In this document: positions 1 to 8,167 of the stretch, one piece after another | How positions within the stretch are numbered: position 1 is the stretch's first letter | How the letters are laid out: every line of letters begins with the position of its first letter | Notes under the pieces: model-generated | Told to the model about the DNA's origin: nothing | Databases searched by the model: none | Seen by the model: only the letters and a program-made list of their open reading frames with translations | Made by a program: the position numbers and the translations under genes | Source: Phycisphaerales bacterium | GTDB taxonomy: Bacteria; Planctomycetota; Phycisphaerae; Phycisphaerales; SM1A02 | Length of the DNA stretch: 64,000 nt | Direction of reading: 5' to 3' | Assembly (NCBI GenBank): GCA_022446885.1 | Contig: JAKVBU010000011.1 | Coordinates: 89,210-153,209, forward strand

Positions 1-17
1 GCAGCAAGACAGGCTGA

Positions 18-1382
18 TCAGCAGGCAAGGCCCGCTGCTCGAGCGACGCGTTGGGCCAGCTCGCTTGCCCCCTGGCGATCACTCGCCTCGGCGATCAAGC
101 GAGCGATCGGCTCGGTGTTGCTCGGGCGCAGGTGCACCCAACCTTGGTCCAGATCGATGCGTACACCGTCGGAGTCGTCGATCTGTTCCTCGGCAAATGC
201 CCTCTGCAATCGCTCCAATGCTGGCTCAAGGGCGTCGCGATCAGGCAGCGGTACCTTTTGCTTCACCATGGCGTAGGACGGCAGTTGATCGACGAGTTGC
301 GAGAGCGTCGCCTGCTCAGCTGCCATCAGATCCAGCACGAGCGCCATGCCGGACAGCGAGTCTCGCACCCAGGTGACCTCGGGCAAAATGACACCACCGT
401 TTCCCTCACCACCGATCAGGGCAGACTGTTCACGCATGGCCTGCGCCACATTGGCCTCGCCGACAGCCGTCCGAACAACGGTGGATCCGAACCGCTGAGC
501 AACATCGTCGATCATCCGGCTGGTCGACAGATTCGCCGCAGCGACGCCGGGCCGATCTCGCAGCACGGCCCAAGCAGCCAATGCAAGCGTGTATTCCTCG
601 CCGATGTACCGCCCCTGTTCATCGAGTAGCGCGAGGCGATCTGCATCGGGGTCCTGCACGAACCCTACGGCGGCGCCGGCCTGGACAACCTTCGGCCCCA
701 CTTGAGCGAGGTTCTCCGCCGTTGGTTCAGGTGAGCGCGGGAAGGCTCCATCTGGCTCTGCTTCCAAATGCACGAGATCACAGCCCATCGCTTCAAGCAG
801 TCTGCGCCCTGCCGGGCCCCCAGCACCTCGAACCGAGTCCAGCAGCACACGCGGCGCTGCACTCGCCACTCGCATTGGAGGGATGCGCCCCAGCACCTTG
901 GCCACGTGCGTGTCGTTGGCACGACCCTCGAAGGGCACGTCTTCGGTGACTTGAGCATCGATGCCCTCGGGGCCACCGGCGTTGTATCGCTCGACAATCG
1001 ACCCGGCCAGATCCGCCGGTGGCGCTGTGCCTCGGTGATCCAGAAGTTTGACGCCGTTCCACTGACCGGGATTGTGCGATGCGGTGATCAGCACGCCACC
1101 GGCAGCCTGCAGAGCGCCGATGACCACACCCGCGGTCGGGGTGGCGACGATGCCGAGGTCCACCACGCGGCAGCCAATACTCGTCAAGGCTGACGCGGCA
1201 GCAGCCCCGAGCGCCGCCCCGCTGGGACGAGAGTCTCGACCAATCACGACCAGTGGATCACTGTGCTCGGCCTTGAGTCGCTCCCCCCAACAGGCAGCCA
1301 GCCGAGCGGCAACCTGCGGTGTCATGGTGGACCCAACAATGCCCCGGCAGCCGGAAATGCCCAGCATGAATGGATCGCTCAC
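18..1382 (-). CDS. Phosphohexomutase (phosphoglucosamine/phosphomannomutase family)
   Basis: This 454-residue protein belongs to the alpha-D-phosphohexomutase family, which moves phosphate between C6 and C1 of hexose phosphates in the cytoplasm. The four family signatures are in order: the phosphoserine loop TASHNPGQWNGVK (about residue 100), the metal-binding loop DPDADRL (about 243), the sugar loop GEGNGG (about 325) and the C-terminal phosphate loop RPSNTEP (about 420). Length is normal for GlmM/ManB. The GTG start overlaps the stop of the upstream PTPS-like gene by 4 bp (GTGA), so the two are probably cotranscribed. A GlmM role would feed UDP-GlcNAc to the lpx genes nearby, but substrate cannot be fixed from sequence. 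ManB or PgmB activity remains possible. Confidence 0.92.
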   Translation of the reverse strand: MSDPFMLGISGCRGIVGSTMTPQVAARLAACWGERLKAEHSDPLVVIGRDSRPSGAALGAAAASALTSIGCRVVDLGIVATPTAGVVIGALQAAGGVLITASHNPGQWNGVKLLDHRGTAPPADLAGSIVERYNAGGPEGIDAQVTEDVPFEGRANDTHVAKVLGRIPPMRVASAAPRVLLDSVRGAGGPAGRRLLEAMGCDLVHLEAEPDGAFPRSPEPTAENLAQVGPKVVQAGAAVGFVQDPDADRLALLDEQGRYIGEEYTLALAAWAVLRDRPGVAAANLSTSRMIDDVAQRFGSTVVRTAVGEANVAQAMREQSALIGGEGNGGVILPEVTWVRDSLSGMALVLDLMAAEQATLSQLVDQLPSYAMVKQKVPLPDRDALEPALERLQRAFAEEQIDDSDGVRIDLDQGWVHLRPSNTEPIARLIAEASDRQGASELAQRVARAAGLAC

Positions 1383-1780
1383 GAATCGGCTCCCGAAGTT
1401 GACTCATCTGTGTGCAGTGTCTTGGTGCAGAAGGCTTCGCACCCCGGCGCTTCGGTCACGGCAGCCTCGATCCGCGTGATTGCCGAACCTGCTCCGTCAG
1501 CCATGCCCTCTGCAATGAACTGGGCCACATGTTCCGCCGTGGGATTGACCTTGTCGAAAGGTGGCGTGGCATTCAGATCAGCATCGTGGAAGGGCTTGAT
1601 CAGGCGGTCAAGCTGTTGTTCCAGCACATGAAAGTCGCACAGCAGCCCTTCGCTGTCGAGCGTCGGGCCCGACACTTGTACGCGAATGCGCCAGTCGTGC
1701 TCATGTGGCGTCTCAAGTTCGCCGGCGATGACGATGGCATGAGTGGCTCGCACTCGTCGCTCAACCTGAAGGCGGTACAT
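1379..1780 (-). CDS. 6-pyruvoyl-tetrahydropterin synthase / QueD-like protein
   Basis: The protein (133 aa from the ATG at 1780) resembles the PTPS/QueD fold enzymes that act on dihydroneopterin triphosphate in pterin or queuosine synthesis. A histidine in ATHAI and the pair in HEHDW match the zinc ligands, and NPTAEH matches the substrate-pocket NPTxE region. The catalytic cysteine normally four residues before HGH is a leucine, with glutamates on either side, so it may be a PTPS-III-like or altered-function member. An in-frame ATG lies three codons upstream, but it overlaps a TACAAT hexamer 7 nt before the chosen ATG, a spacing repeated at other genes here. It overlaps the downstream phosphohexomutase by 4 bp. 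Confidence 0.75.
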   Translation of the reverse strand: MYRLQVERRVRATHAIVIAGELETPHEHDWRIRVQVSGPTLDSEGLLCDFHVLEQQLDRLIKPFHDADLNATPPFDKVNPTAEHVAQFIAEGMADGAGSAITRIEAAVTEAPGCEAFCTKTLHTDESTSGADS

Positions 1781-1787
1781 CCCGCCC

Positions 1788-1793
1788 ATTGTA
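1788..1793 (-). promoter_or_regulatory. -10-like TACAAT 7 nt before PTPS-like start
   Basis: The minus strand reads TACAAT, then GGGCGGG, then the ATG at 1780. There is no Shine-Dalgarno sequence, so a transcript started 6-8 nt past the hexamer would be leaderless. Confidence 0.5.
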
Positions 1794-1807
1794 GATCCCC
1801 GGGCGGC

Positions 1808-2368
1808 TCAGCGACCTTCCCACGCCGCGATCCGGGGGCGAGCTGATCCTGTGAACCGGAGGGGTGGCGTCTGATCGCCTTCCAGATCGAGACCGGTCAC
1901 GAGTTCTGGTTCGACCACCAGGTCCATGGTGGCGTTCATGAGCCATCGCCCGTCATGAAAGTCGAGCCGAAACGGCTGCAATGTGCCCCCGGAGTCCAAT
2001 GCCTGCGTCACGCCCTCGAGCAAGGCATGGGTGCCGTCTGTGCCTGTCCAAGTCAATTCCGAGGTTGTGGCGTCCCAGGCCAGCGTGACCCAGTCGCCCT
2101 CGGGCATCTGAATGGCAAGACAGTCGCTCTCGATTGAGGTCTCGGAAGGGCTGGAGGGAAGCGGGCCGAAATCCACGCCGCCTCGGACCATCGCCTGCAG
2201 ACGTTCGATGATGATTCGGCCTTGCACCCCAGCCGAAACCTGCTCCGCTGATGCACGATACGCCCTGAATCCCATGTCGAGCGCGACCATCACAGCGATC
2301 ATCAACAGTGCAGCGAGCACCAATGAAATGAGCAGTTCAATGAGACTGAATCCACGTGTTCGCCTCAC
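1808..2368 (-). CDS. GspJ/PilW-like minor pseudopilin
   Basis: This 186-residue protein begins MRRTRGFSLIELLISL, a textbook type IV prepilin leader: short basic segment, cleavage after Gly before Phe, Glu at mature position 5, then one hydrophobic helix to about residue 30. The rest has no clear motif and fits a minor pilin head domain of the GspJ/PilW kind. The GTG at 2368 was chosen because it overlaps the upstream stop by 4 bp (GTGA) and puts the leader at the N-terminus; a longer frame from 2410 would bury it. It is the last of five consecutive pilus-type genes. The prepilin peptidase PilD is not in the window. Confidence 0.85.
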   Translation of the reverse strand: MRRTRGFSLIELLISLVLAALLMIAVMVALDMGFRAYRASAEQVSAGVQGRIIIERLQAMVRGGVDFGPLPSSPSETSIESDCLAIQMPEGDWVTLAWDATTSELTWTGTDGTHALLEGVTQALDSGGTLQPFRLDFHDGRWLMNATMDLVVEPELVTGLDLEGDQTPPLRFTGSARPRIAAWEGR

Positions 2369-4704
2369 AGCGACCCGCCCTCCATGTATGAACTCGGATC
2401 GGCAGCGCACTGGATTGGCCAGGGAATGCCGTCGGGCAACTGGGCATCGGCGTCGTAGCGAAGTCGAATGTGCCCGTAGCCATTGAATTGTGGATCGGAT
2501 GGATCCACACCCTCGCCGTCTCCATCATCATCACTGAAGTACCCGATGGTGGTGTTGAAGGCATCTGGCGTTCCGCCGTACCAAAGCGGCCCTTGCTCGG
2601 ACTCGGGCCGGAATGTCATGAGCAGTGTGCCGTGGACATCCGCAGAACCGCGCACATCCATGATGCCACTCACGATCGTGCCTGTGAGTTGCACATGGGC
2701 GTTGCCGTTGTCAAATGGACCAACATCGACAGACCAGCCCGGCAACATCATCGTGCTCTTGGCGAGTTCCTCGCGATCGCTCTCGGAGATTCCGTACAAG
2801 CTCATTCGCAAGATGCCGCCGTCGGGCTGGGCCAGCAGGTCGGGATCGTCAGGATCAATGAAGATCCGGGTGTCTCCAGTGAGTTGCACCTTGTTGCGCC
2901 AGTGCGTGTACTGCAGAGGTCGTTCCCCGGCAATCGAACCGAGAAACGTGCAAGATTCGAATCGAATGTTGTTGGACTCAGCCTTCGTGTCCGTGGGCAG
3001 TGCAGGGAACCCCGGCGCCTCGGGAAGTTCCTCGAATCGCTCCTGAATCACACCGCCTTGGCCGTACTCCCGTGATCCCAGGTAGTTCCAATTGGGATTG
3101 GTGCACTGTTCCTCTGTGTCGATCCAGGTCACGCCCAGGAATGTGCAGTCTTCGAACAAGGCGTTTGTTCCACGCGGAATGACGACATTCGTGAACTGCA
3201 TGTTGCGGTAGACGGGCCGGTCATAGAGGTCATACGCGCCGATGCTTCCGAATGGCACGGTCTCCGGGTCGGTTGTCTCCCCGCTCCACCCACCATTGGA
3301 TGCCACTTGAGCGCTGAACGAAGGTGAGGCTGCGGCAGTTGACTCGAACCAAGTAGTCGAGTTGGAGAACATGTCGTTCGTGATCTCGACCATGTGGGGG
3401 GAACCCACGTTGAAGGTGGCGGCGACATCGAGAGCGCCGGGATCAACAGGCCCCTGCACGGTCGTTTGCCACGGACCGCCGCGGGCTGACTCCCAGTCGT
3501 TGCCATCTACGGCAAAGCTCAGTTCACCCTTGATCTTGGCGTATTGATCCAGTGCGTCGATTCGACCGTCATTCCAACCTGCTGCTGTATCGAGCGCGTC
3601 GATGACACCATCGTCGTTTCGATCCGGACGAGCCCCGTCAAGCAGCGTCCCCAACTGCGGGTCGTCGGTGAACTCCTCCGGCAGGGCACCATGACCGGCG
3701 AGAAATGCCAGATCCTGATCATGCACAACGGTTCCATCACCATCGGCGTCGTAGAACGTCAGGAAGATGTCGAGATCGTCCACGTAGCCATCACCGTTTC
3801 TGTCTGTCAACCCGCCTCCTGTCAAACCATTGGATTCCGTCGGGTGATCTGGACGCAGGCGATTGTCGCCATCTACGTCGTACGCCAGAATCTGTGCCTG
3901 CAGGTTGTTCAGAACGATGTCCATCGCAATGTTCACATCGCTGAAGTCCGACAGCACAACCAGCGGATCACCATGCGTGGCCGTGAGTTCCCCCGGCAGC
4001 GTTCCGTAGAACGTGCCGACCGGGCCATCAATTGTGACGTTCTTGCCAATCATGATCCGCGTGGGACTGAGGAGCGCGAACTCGATCTTCTTCTCCAGAT
4101 CAAATCGCATGGTCAATGTTCGAACGATGTCCCGCTCGTGTCCCTGACTGGTCACCAGTACAGCATCGTCTTGCCACTCGTATCGAAGACGGAACCAAGG
4201 TGCATCGCCCCCACCATGCAATGGAATGCCCGGTGATCGCATCCATGCTTCAGCGCCGTTCAGTTCCAGAGACACCGGGGTGCCATCATCCAGCACAAGC
4301 CCATGATCATCTGCGTGCTCGTGTGCATCGTGAACGGCATGCAGTAGACCTGTCCCGCTCGGAGACGAGACGGTGTAGCCTTGAGGGCCTGACACCAAAA
4401 CAGTGCCGTCGGAGGGCGTCCAGGTGCCATCCCACAGGCGAGCCCCGAACCCGCCTGATGTGGTGCCACGTTCGATGATGTACCTGGCTGCTTCCAGCCG
4501 AAGTCGCCGCGCGGCGTAGTGCAGGCCGCTCTCTGCCGCACTGATTGCCCGTGACACAGACACAGCGCTCTCGGCCGTTCGAACATTGCCATCCGCAACG
4601 ACGGCCATGGCTGTGACCACTGATGCAAAGAGCACCAGGAACATCATGGCAAGCACGCTCGTGATGCCTCTTCGACGCCAGCTACGGGATTGTTGATTCA
4701 CCAT
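2365..4704 (-). CDS. Large PilX-like pilus assembly protein with Ca2+-type loops
   Basis: The 779-residue protein starts with a basic stretch and one hydrophobic helix (residues 14-37), then an ISAAESGLHYAARR segment typical of PilX/GspK-type minor pilins (PilX_N). It is four to five times the usual PilX length. Residues 275-390 hold at least four Asp/Asn-rich loops (DVDGDNRL, DRNGDGYVDDLD, DADGDGTVVHDQD, DRNDDGVIDALD) like EF-hand or dockerin Ca2+ loops. The remainder resembles an extracellular beta-rich adhesin and I cannot assign it. It overlaps gspI-like upstream by 7 bp and gspJ-like downstream by 4 bp, so it is in the pilus operon. A surface-exposed tip protein is the best guess. Confidence 0.8.
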   Translation of the reverse strand: MVNQQSRSWRRRGITSVLAMMFLVLFASVVTAMAVVADGNVRTAESAVSVSRAISAAESGLHYAARRLRLEAARYIIERGTTSGGFGARLWDGTWTPSDGTVLVSGPQGYTVSSPSGTGLLHAVHDAHEHADDHGLVLDDGTPVSLELNGAEAWMRSPGIPLHGGGDAPWFRLRYEWQDDAVLVTSQGHERDIVRTLTMRFDLEKKIEFALLSPTRIMIGKNVTIDGPVGTFYGTLPGELTATHGDPLVVLSDFSDVNIAMDIVLNNLQAQILAYDVDGDNRLRPDHPTESNGLTGGGLTDRNGDGYVDDLDIFLTFYDADGDGTVVHDQDLAFLAGHGALPEEFTDDPQLGTLLDGARPDRNDDGVIDALDTAAGWNDGRIDALDQYAKIKGELSFAVDGNDWESARGGPWQTTVQGPVDPGALDVAATFNVGSPHMVEITNDMFSNSTTWFESTAAASPSFSAQVASNGGWSGETTDPETVPFGSIGAYDLYDRPVYRNMQFTNVVIPRGTNALFEDCTFLGVTWIDTEEQCTNPNWNYLGSREYGQGGVIQERFEELPEAPGFPALPTDTKAESNNIRFESCTFLGSIAGERPLQYTHWRNKVQLTGDTRIFIDPDDPDLLAQPDGGILRMSLYGISESDREELAKSTMMLPGWSVDVGPFDNGNAHVQLTGTIVSGIMDVRGSADVHGTLLMTFRPESEQGPLWYGGTPDAFNTTIGYFSDDDGDGEGVDPSDPQFNGYGHIRLRYDADAQLPDGIPWPIQCAADPSSYMEGGSL

Positions 4705-5225
4705 GACTGCACCCAGGTCACAGACGTGACCAGTTCTGGAGCCTCGCCCGGACCAGGCGGAGCCGACACATCGACCCGTACTCGAAGCACATCAGTTGCT
4801 CCGGCAGGTACGACCACTGAGAGATCGCCGGGGTCCACCGGCTCGACCGTGACCTCCTGTCGCCACCCATCCATGTCTGGAATCACGTTGCCACCGCCGT
4901 CGATGGGCCCCGTGGCTCCCTCAAACACACATCCGTCAAAATCGTCGATGTCGTCGAAGTCGGCGACAATCGTCTCTCCCGGTTCGAGGCCCCACCACGC
5001 TGTCCCGGTAACAGGATCCCATGGGGCCAGATTGAAGCATCGCTCGCGAATCTCATTGCCCAGACGAGCGGCACGCGCCGCACGCTCACCCCACCGGTTT
5101 TGCCGATGGACCGTTTCCTGAACGAGCACCATCGCCAGCACGCCCGTGCCCACAATGACAACCGCCAATGCCGTCTCGACAAGTGTGAATCCTCGTCGGG
5201 GCAGTCTGTTTCCTGTGTGCTTCAT
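4698..5225 (-). CDS. GspI/PilV-like minor pseudopilin
   Basis: This 175-residue protein has the leader RRGFTLVETALAVVIVGTGV: cleavage after Gly, Phe at mature position 1, Glu at position 5 and a single N-terminal helix, as in GspI/PilV. The head domain is unassigned; it contains several acidic stretches (FDDIDDFDGC). The ATG at 5225 overlaps the stop of the GspF gene upstream (ATGA), and its own stop lies inside the start of the PilX-like gene. Processing by prepilin peptidase and assembly at the pseudopilus tip with the neighbouring J- and X/K-like proteins is expected from the family. Confidence 0.85.
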   Translation of the reverse strand: MKHTGNRLPRRGFTLVETALAVVIVGTGVLAMVLVQETVHRQNRWGERAARAARLGNEIRERCFNLAPWDPVTGTAWWGLEPGETIVADFDDIDDFDGCVFEGATGPIDGGGNVIPDMDGWRQEVTVEPVDPGDLSVVVPAGATDVLRVRVDVSAPPGPGEAPELVTSVTWVQSW

Positions 5226-6451
5226 CCGCTGACGATCGAACTCATCTTGAAGATGGGAAGAATGATGGCCATTGCGATAAATCCCACGAGCGATCCCATG
5301 GCGACGATGAGAATCGGCTCGATCATGCTGGTCATGGTCTTGATGGCGTCCTTGAGCACGCGGAGGTAGTACTCGGCGATTTCCTCGAGTACTTCGCCCA
5401 AACGGCCAGACTCTTCACCGGCCCCAACCATTTGGACGACACTTCGGGGCAGCAGCGATGTGTGTTCCAACTCGTCATTGATCCGTCGTCCCTCACGAAC
5501 CGAGCGGCCCACTTTCCGCCAGAGTCGCTTGTAGTGCGAATTCCCAGAGATGTCACCCGTGACATCGAGTGAGTCGAGCACCGGCACACCGGCATTGAGC
5601 AGTTCGCCCATGGTCTGCAATGAACGACTCACATACAGCGCCCTGAACATCGGGCCAAAGAGCGGCACTCGGAGCCTGAACTTGTCCCACCAGAGCCGAC
5701 CGGGCGTTGTCTTGATGAAACCGAGAAACGAGATCCCGCCCATGCAGGCCCCGATCAAAGGCACCCACCAGTTGGACACCATCCAATCGGAGAGGCCCAT
5801 GAGGAAGAGTGTCGGCCCAGGCAGCACGTCCTCCTTCCCGTCGAACACCATCGCAAATCGCGGCAGCACGAAGGTGAGCAGGAACACGGTTACCGAAACG
5901 GCCATGATCGCGATCACACCCGGATAGATGCTGGCACCCACCACCATCTTTCGAGTTTCAAGCTGCTGCTGCAGGAAAGCCGCGATGCGGTCCAGCATTC
6001 GGCCGAATGCACCGGACATCTCAGATGCCTTCACCATGTTCACATAGAGCGGATTGAATTGCCGCGGATGCGCACTGAGCGCCTCGGAGAACGACTTGCC
6101 ACTTTCGACATCAGCACGAATCTGCTCGAGAATCCCCTTGAATCGCGCATTGCTCGTCTGCTCGGCAATCCCCTCCAACGCCTGCCGGAGATTGATTCCT
6201 GCACGGATCATCACCGCCAATTGGGTGGTGAAGTCGAGGATGTCCTTTCGAGTGGGGCCACTGCCGGCATTGAGCACCTCCCAGACACGTTGCCAATTGA
6301 CTCGTGCCGAGATGGGTACGGGCACAAGACGCAGCACATGCTGTCCCTGTTCACGAAGCGTGGCTGCGGCAGCTGACGCACTTTGGGCGGTCAGTTCGCC
6401 GCCTTCAATGCGGCCTGACTCGAGGCGAGCCTGATAGCGATAGACGGGCAT
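5222..6451 (-). CDS. Type II secretion/type IV pilus inner-membrane platform protein (GspF/PilC)
   Basis: The 409-residue protein has the GspF layout: two homologous helical cytoplasmic domains (DFTTQLAVMIRAGINLRQAL near residue 95 and LQTMGELLNAGVPVLDSL near 295), each followed by a transmembrane region (about 165-195, 215-245 and a last hairpin at 380-405). The platform is thought to transmit ATPase motion to pilin insertion. Normal length (about 400) and an ATG start. It sits between pilT and the minor pilin genes, 13 bp after pilT and with ATGA overlap downstream. It would work with the PilB and PilMNO proteins encoded at 51.7-56.6 kb, a split locus for one machine. Confidence 0.93.
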   Translation of the reverse strand: MPVYRYQARLESGRIEGGELTAQSASAAAATLREQGQHVLRLVPVPISARVNWQRVWEVLNAGSGPTRKDILDFTTQLAVMIRAGINLRQALEGIAEQTSNARFKGILEQIRADVESGKSFSEALSAHPRQFNPLYVNMVKASEMSGAFGRMLDRIAAFLQQQLETRKMVVGASIYPGVIAIMAVSVTVFLLTFVLPRFAMVFDGKEDVLPGPTLFLMGLSDWMVSNWWVPLIGACMGGISFLGFIKTTPGRLWWDKFRLRVPLFGPMFRALYVSRSLQTMGELLNAGVPVLDSLDVTGDISGNSHYKRLWRKVGRSVREGRRINDELEHTSLLPRSVVQMVGAGEESGRLGEVLEEIAEYYLRVLKDAIKTMTSMIEPILIVAMGSLVGFIAMAIILPIFKMSSIVSG

Positions 6452-6463
6452 GGGTCCATTTCC

Positions 6464-7519
6464 TCAGGCGGCCATGGCCCGATCCAGCGCCTCCGGGTGC
6501 GAGGCATGCGCCAGAGCATCCTCACGAGAGACGAGTCCGTTGAAAAACAACTCCGCGATTGATCCGTCAAGTGAGACCATGCCGAGCCGTCGGCTGGTCT
6601 CAATGACATTGGGAATCTCGAACGTGCGTGCTTCGCGAATGAGATTTCGCACGGCCGGTGTGCAGAGCAGAATCTCGACAGCCGGCACCATGCCCGGACG
6701 ATCGATCCGGCTCATGAGCGTCTGTGAGACCACTGCCTGCAGTGTGTTTCCGAGCATTGAACGAACCTGGTTCTGCTGCCCGGATGGGTACATGTCGATG
6801 ATGCGCTCGACAGTTTGGGAGGCGTTCACGGTGTGCAGCGTGGACATCACCAGATGGCCGGTTTCCGCTGCACTCATGGCCAGCGCCGTCGTTTCCAGAT
6901 CTCGCATCTCGCCAACGAGGATGATGTCCGGATCCTGCCGCAGGGCGTGTTTCAGCCCGGAGGCAAAGGACGGCAGGTCTTGGCCCAGTTCACGCTGTTC
7001 GATCAGACACTTGTCGCTGGTGAACGTGTACTCCACCGGGTCTTCAAGTGTGATGATGTGCTTTCGATGCTGCTCGTTCATGCAGGCGATGAGTGCTGCC
7101 AGCGTGGTTGACTTGCCTGAGCCTGTGTCTCCGGTGACAAGCACAAGGCCTCTTGGTAGTTGGGCGAGCGTCTCGATGACTGGAGGCAGACTCAGCGATG
7201 CCAACTGGGGCACCTTCTCGTTCACGGTCCGCATGGCAATCGCCGCTGAACCGCGTTGTCGATGAATGTTGACCCGATATCTCCCCAGCCCTTCGACGGC
7301 ATAGGACAGATCAACGTCTTGTTGCTCAGACAGACGAGCCCGTTGGGTCTCATTGGCCACCACATCGATCCACCGCTCTACGACCTCAGCCGCGAGTTGG
7401 GGCGCCTCTTGGGGCGTCATCTGCGTGTTGATTCGGAAGATTGGCGGATGGCCGGCGACGAGATGGATGTCGCTGGCCCCGAGTTCATCGGCCTTGTGCA
7501 GAATGTCGATGAGATCCAT
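6464..7519 (-). CDS. pilT: Type IV pilus retraction-type ATPase PilT
   Basis: The 351-residue protein is a PilT-class hexameric ATPase. It opens MDLIDILHKADELGASDIHL (PAS-like N-domain), has Walker A GDTGSGKST, an Asp box TLEDPVEY, Walker B ILVGEMRDLE and the His box GHLVMSTLHT, and lacks the long N-terminus and Cys4 zinc motif of the PilB at 51.7 kb. The ATG at 7519 is chosen over an in-frame ATG at 7555 because homologues begin MDLxxIL and GGTGGAG lies about 9 nt before it. First gene of the pilus block. The C-terminal AIRNLI-type retraction motif appears as AVRNLIREARTFEIPNVIE. Confidence 0.93.
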   Translation of the reverse strand: MDLIDILHKADELGASDIHLVAGHPPIFRINTQMTPQEAPQLAAEVVERWIDVVANETQRARLSEQQDVDLSYAVEGLGRYRVNIHRQRGSAAIAMRTVNEKVPQLASLSLPPVIETLAQLPRGLVLVTGDTGSGKSTTLAALIACMNEQHRKHIITLEDPVEYTFTSDKCLIEQRELGQDLPSFASGLKHALRQDPDIILVGEMRDLETTALAMSAAETGHLVMSTLHTVNASQTVERIIDMYPSGQQNQVRSMLGNTLQAVVSQTLMSRIDRPGMVPAVEILLCTPAVRNLIREARTFEIPNVIETSRRLGMVSLDGSIAELFFNGLVSREDALAHASHPEALDRAMAA

Positions 7520-7627
7520 GCGAAGCGCTCCACCGAAACAGACTCGGCAGAGCATTCATCGGATTGACTTCGCGGCCGGTCCACCTGCAGCAGCCCGGTG
7601 GAGCGCCGCACGTGCCGGCAGTAGGGA

Positions 7628-8119
7628 TCAATCGGATTCTGCGGAAGCCTCCGCAGGGCGATCGAGCGTCACATGTCCCCCAAACGGCGCCGACGGCCTG
7701 TACCCGAGTTCCGCGAGCGTCTCGTCGAACACACCGTTTCCAATGTAGACCAGCGACCCGGACAGGCTGCAGGGCAGCGACTGAGGCGGCGCTCCGCCGG
7801 GCCAGCCACCAGCCGGCGCCCGCACGACGATCGGAAGCGTTGCCTCACGGTCAATCCCTGGCGAGAGCACCAATTCACCCGCGTGCCGCCCCGTCCATCC
7901 TCGATCGCCCGACTGAACGCTGTAGTGATACTCCAGCAGTTCGATCTCCAGCGATCCTGTATTCCTGATGTTCACCTGCACTTCACCGGCGATGGCCTCG
8001 TCAGAAATCTGGGTCAAGACGCCTGTGGTCGCCAGAGAGACGCGAGGCTCGCTGGTGCAGGCGAACCCCATGGCGGCGAGGAGGGGCATGCAGAGCCAGA
8101 ATGCAGGAGGTGTTCGCAT
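7628..8119 (-). CDS. Lipoprotein with LEA14/WHy-like domain
   Basis: The 163-residue protein has a lipoprotein signal peptide with the Cys at residue 21 (CMPLLAAMGFAC), so it should be lipid-anchored in the envelope. The mature part contains VNIRNTGSLEIELLEYHYSV, the pattern of LEA14/water-stress (WHy) domains, which are Ig-like beta folds of uncertain function; the assignment is tentative. It is divergent from the PQQ-propeller gene across a 48-bp region. No Shine-Dalgarno sequence precedes the ATG, but a TAGAGT hexamer is 6 nt away. The 108 bp between it and pilT hold no gene that I can support. Confidence 0.7.
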   Translation of the reverse strand: MRTPPAFWLCMPLLAAMGFACTSEPRVSLATTGVLTQISDEAIAGEVQVNIRNTGSLEIELLEYHYSVQSGDRGWTGRHAGELVLSPGIDREATLPIVVRAPAGGWPGGAPPQSLPCSLSGSLVYIGNGVFDETLAELGYRPSAPFGGHVTLDRPAEASAESD

Positions 8120-8125
8120 GGCGGC

Positions 8126-8131
8126 ACTCTA
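8126..8131 (-). promoter_or_regulatory. -10-like TAGAGT 6 nt before lipoprotein start
   Basis: The minus strand reads TAGAGT, GCCGCC, ATG. The same arrangement, with nearly the same spacer, precedes hisS. It is divergent from the TAGAAT at 8154. Confidence 0.5.
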
Positions 8132-8153
8132 CTGCACCGACCTTGTCCGTCCG

Positions 8154-8159
8154 TAGAAT
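8154..8159 (+). promoter_or_regulatory. -10-like TAGAAT 8 nt before propeller gene start
   Basis: TAGAAT is followed by CGGGCGCC and the ATG at 8168, with no ribosome binding site. This supports the chosen start and a leaderless transcript. Confidence 0.55.
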
Positions 8160-8167
8160 CGGGCGCC

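Noticed and set aside
3544..4236. 230-codon open frame on the plus strand inside the PilX-like gene
   Set aside because: It lies antisense to a gene with strong protein features, has no ribosome binding site or recognisable domain, and is expected by chance in GC-rich DNA.
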